NCBI RefSeq assembly: GCF_003651245.1
Contig: NZ_RAPE01000003.1
Location: forward strand, 1 to 64,000
Direction: 5' to 3'
Source: Roseovarius spongiae
GTDB lineage: Bacteria; Pseudomonadota; Alphaproteobacteria; Rhodobacterales; Rhodobacteraceae
Length of the DNA: 64,000 bases
Positions 62,128 through 64,000 of this stretch are shown one piece after another. The notes beneath the pieces were generated by a model. That model saw nothing but the letters and a program-made list of their open reading frames with translations. It made no database searches and had not been told where the DNA came from. The position numbers were made by a program, and so were the translations under genes. Positions within the stretch are counted from its first letter, which is position 1; every line of letters starts with the position of its first letter.

Positions 62128-62673
62128 TCAATTCGTGATGCGGTATTCGATGTAGGTGACATCGCGCGCGGAACATTTTTCCCGTGATCTCTGGTGGTTG
62201 CTGAGATGCAGGTTCATCTTTGACTGGCTCACCCTCTGCCCGGGAATGGCGTAGTCGTCCTCGTCAAGCTGATATTCCTCCTTGCTGGTCAGCGTGATCG
62301 AGACCTTGCCGACGCCGATCCCCTCTTCCGGCGGATGGTAGAGCGGGAAACTGTCGCGCCCGCCAAAGCAATACTGTTGGCCGGCCTTGACCGGGGCGTA
62401 GGTTTCGCCATCGGGATGGGTCAGCACGTTGGGGTAAAGCTGCTGGAAATCCCCTTTGATCGGTGCGTCGAACACCGACACGAAACCCGACTGGTTGGGC
62501 GTGAAGCATAGCACCAGCAACTCGTTCACGCGAAAGCTGGGCTTGGAGGTGGCGGCGCCTTTCTCGTATTCGTCAAGGCCGGTCATGAAGGCGTCGATGC
62601 AGGCGGCGCTGGCGGCAAAGGGCGCGCAGGCGATCGCGGCGGCGCAAATGGATTTGAGAAAATTCTTTTTCAT
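62128..62673 (-). CDS. Exported DUF4384-like protein
   Basis: 181 residues. Signal peptide (MKKNFLKSICAAAIACAPFA). The core VNELLVLCFTPNQSGFVSVF, then FQQLYPNVLTHPDG, KAGQQYCFGG and VGKVSITLTSKEEYQL fits DUF4384, a domain I know mainly as an accessory fused to or encoded with bacterial caspase-like peptidases or kinases. Fourteen bases between stop and next start. Function unknown. Confidence 0.65.
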   Translation of the reverse strand: MKKNFLKSICAAAIACAPFAASAACIDAFMTGLDEYEKGAATSKPSFRVNELLVLCFTPNQSGFVSVFDAPIKGDFQQLYPNVLTHPDGETYAPVKAGQQYCFGGRDSFPLYHPPEEGIGVGKVSITLTSKEEYQLDEDDYAIPGQRVSQSKMNLHLSNHQRSREKCSARDVTYIEYRITN

Positions 62674-62686
62674 GTCGAACTTTTCC

Positions 62687-63229
62687 TTACTCGGATGCGG
62701 GGGCGAGAACGATCTCGACCGGGGCGTCGCCCGGCGGCGCATCAAGCGTGACCGCACCCGTGAGCGTGTGCCCGACAAGCGAATTCAGGGTCGCGTTCAC
62801 TGTCATCGGATAGGCGGACTTGTCGCCGCTGACCGGAAGTTCGAGAGCATAGGGCGGGCCGCCCGCGGTCTCGATTGTCTTGACGGATGACGCGCCGTCG
62901 GCGCCCTCGGCGCGCACGCTCAGCTCGCTGCCCGGCGGAACCATCAGCCGGACGAGATAGGTCACGCTGAGCGCGAGGTCGCGGGGCGCAGGGTTCGGCG
63001 GTGCTTTGCGGGTCATGGTCGGGCGTGGCTTTGGCTTGGGGACGGCTGCTGTGCGGGCGGGCGCAGGCGCCGGTTCGGGCGCAGTTGCCTGTTCCGCGGG
63101 TTTCGGCTTGGCCGCGCCGGCCCATGGCGTCGTCTCAGTGCAACTCATGAGAGCGACGGCGGTGAGGGCGCTCAGACCGATCCGCAGTCCGGGAACGATC
63201 CGCGATCGGGGTCCATTCAGGTTCGACAT
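62687..63229 (-). CDS. YbaY-like lipoprotein
   Basis: 180 residues. Lipobox LMSC after a hydrophobic stretch (LRIGLSALTAVALMSC). An Ala/Pro/Lys-rich linker follows, then a beta-sandwich-like domain (VTYLVRLMVPPGSELSVRA, YALELPVSG, YPMTVNATLN) resembling YbaY. Likely anchored in the outer membrane. Start at 63229, four bases after the OmpA-like gene. Confidence 0.65.
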   Translation of the reverse strand: MSNLNGPRSRIVPGLRIGLSALTAVALMSCTETTPWAGAAKPKPAEQATAPEPAPAPARTAAVPKPKPRPTMTRKAPPNPAPRDLALSVTYLVRLMVPPGSELSVRAEGADGASSVKTIETAGGPPYALELPVSGDKSAYPMTVNATLNSLVGHTLTGAVTLDAPPGDAPVEIVLAPASE

Positions 63230-63233
63230 GCAT

Positions 63234-63788
63234 CTACTCCAATGCGACGGGGGTGATCTCGACCCGGCGGTTGCGGGCGGAATTCGGGTTCTCGGCGTCC
63301 AGCAACTGCCTTTCGCCAAAGCTGCGGACCTTGACGACAAGGGCGAAGTCGACGGCGCTCAGCAGGTGGGCCGCGGCGGCGGCCGCGCGGGCGCGGCCCA
63401 GTTCCTCGTTCGCGGCGTCCGATCCGACGGCGTCTGTATGCCCGTCGATGAAATAGGCCGCGCCGCGCAGGGCGTCGTCGGCGGCGATCACCCCCGCCAC
63501 CCTGGCGAGCAGTTCCGCCGAGCGGGGCGTCACGCGCGCGCTGCCGAACTCGAACTCGATCGCGAAGGGCGCCGCTTCGACCGCCGGCTTGACCTCGTTG
63601 ATGGTGATGGCCCGCGTCTGTGACGCCTCTCGCGCGCGCGTCAGGGCGCATCTGATCTGCGCGCTGTCCGCCGACTCGCCCAGGACCTCCGGCAGCGCGC
63701 CGCAGGCGTCCCGCGCAGCTGACGGCCCCACCGCCACAAGCGCGGCGACCGCCGCCGCCAGCACCCCGAGCGCCGCCTTACCAGCCAT
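63234..63788 (-). CDS. OmpA-family peptidoglycan-binding protein
   Basis: 184 residues. Signal peptide (MAGKAALGVLAAAVAALVAV). C-terminal OmpA domain: FEFGSARVTPRSAELL, YFIDGHTDAVGSDAANEELG with the diaminopimelate-binding Asp, FGERQLL, and NRRVEITPV. No transmembrane barrel precedes it, so it is a periplasmic peptidoglycan tether. Confidence 0.88.
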   Translation of the reverse strand: MAGKAALGVLAAAVAALVAVGPSAARDACGALPEVLGESADSAQIRCALTRAREASQTRAITINEVKPAVEAAPFAIEFEFGSARVTPRSAELLARVAGVIAADDALRGAAYFIDGHTDAVGSDAANEELGRARAAAAAAHLLSAVDFALVVKVRSFGERQLLDAENPNSARNRRVEITPVALE

Positions 63789-63814
63789 GTCGTTCCCTCC
63801 CCGCATCGCGCCGC

Positions 63815-64000
63815 CTATTGCGCGATCACGTATTCAAGCGTCGGGTCGCGGATTTTCGCGTCTCCCGTCGCCTCAAAGAACGCCGTCAGCGCGTCGGTGG
63901 TCTTGGCCGCTGGTTGCAGCGCGCGCGGAAAAGCCTTCTCCTGATCGAAAAGCGAGGCGATCAGCGCATCGAACGCCATGCTGTCGCCCTCCACCGCGAT
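63815..64000 (-). CDS. 3' end of a larger gene (incomplete)
   Basis: The last 61 codons plus TAG of a gene extending beyond the window. The tail carries GDSMAFDALIASLFDQEK and ends DPTLEYVIAQ. Not recognised from this fragment. Orientation and the 26-base gap to the OmpA-like start suggest it belongs to the same cluster. Confidence 0.6.
   Translation of the reverse strand: MAVEGDSMAFDALIASLFDQEKAFPRALQPAAKTTDALTAFFEATGDAKIRDPTLEYVIAQ

Overview
The window is GC-rich chromosomal DNA from an alphaproteobacterium, most likely a member of the Rhodobacteraceae (Roseobacter/Rhodobacter side). The evidence is the short HisG with a HisZ partner, the DUF1489, DUF4153, DUF1513 and DUF938 proteins, the GcvT-fused dimethylglycine-dehydrogenase-like flavoproteins, and the FtsK/LolA neighbourhood. 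Genes are tightly packed, with many 4-nt ATGA overlaps. I see no rRNA, tRNA, CRISPR array or intact transposon. The first ~130 bases look like the end of an IS21-type element.

Layout. 1-3.8 kb: IS-like end, one unrecognised gene, and the B12-dependent ribonucleotide reductase nrdJ behind a tandem pair of NrdR-box-like sites. 3.8-12.3 kb: DUF1489 protein, outer-membrane beta-barrel, hisS-hisZ-hisG, slyX and dnaE. 12.4-21.7 kb: purine module, with xdhABC followed by a BMP-family nucleoside/purine ABC transporter. 21.7-25.3 kb: class V aminotransferase, DUF938 methyltransferase and an amidohydrolase. 25.4-31.4 kb: iron block on the minus strand, with a small ORF, hemP, imelysin, bfd, bfr, di-heme oxidoreductase, second imelysin and DUF1513. 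31.5-33.1 kb: an H-NOX-like protein directly followed by an HNOBA-GGDEF diguanylate cyclase. 33.2-37.8 kb: a DUF4153 membrane protein, then a TPP riboswitch controlling thiY-thiZ-thiX. 37.9-45.5 kb: methylated-amine/one-carbon block, with two FAD-GcvT flavoproteins, a homocysteine methyltransferase-like protein, a GFA protein, a small ORF and an XRE-cupin regulator, then free-Met-sulfoxide reductase. 45.5-50.8 kb: thiolase, STAS/HATPase pair, gamma-glutamyltransferase, HspQ and a lytic transglycosylase. 50.8-59.0 kb: lolA, dps, ftsK, aminotransferase, amidase and a UbiH-like monooxygenase. 59.0-64.0 kb: a compact minus-strand cluster of exported proteins (OmpA-like, lipoprotein, DUF4384-like, trypsin-like protease, HExxH metalloprotease, unknown, M14-like carboxypeptidase) that runs off the window.

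Most noteworthy are three things. The terminal cluster may be an undescribed exported proteolytic system. The H-NOX-like protein has lost its heme-ligand His and most of the YxSxR motif, yet is still paired with an HNOBA-GGDEF partner, giving a split version of the soluble-guanylate-cyclase layout. A family of ~23-bp dispersed repeats sits between genes, and one copy appears to be inserted in frame inside xdhB.
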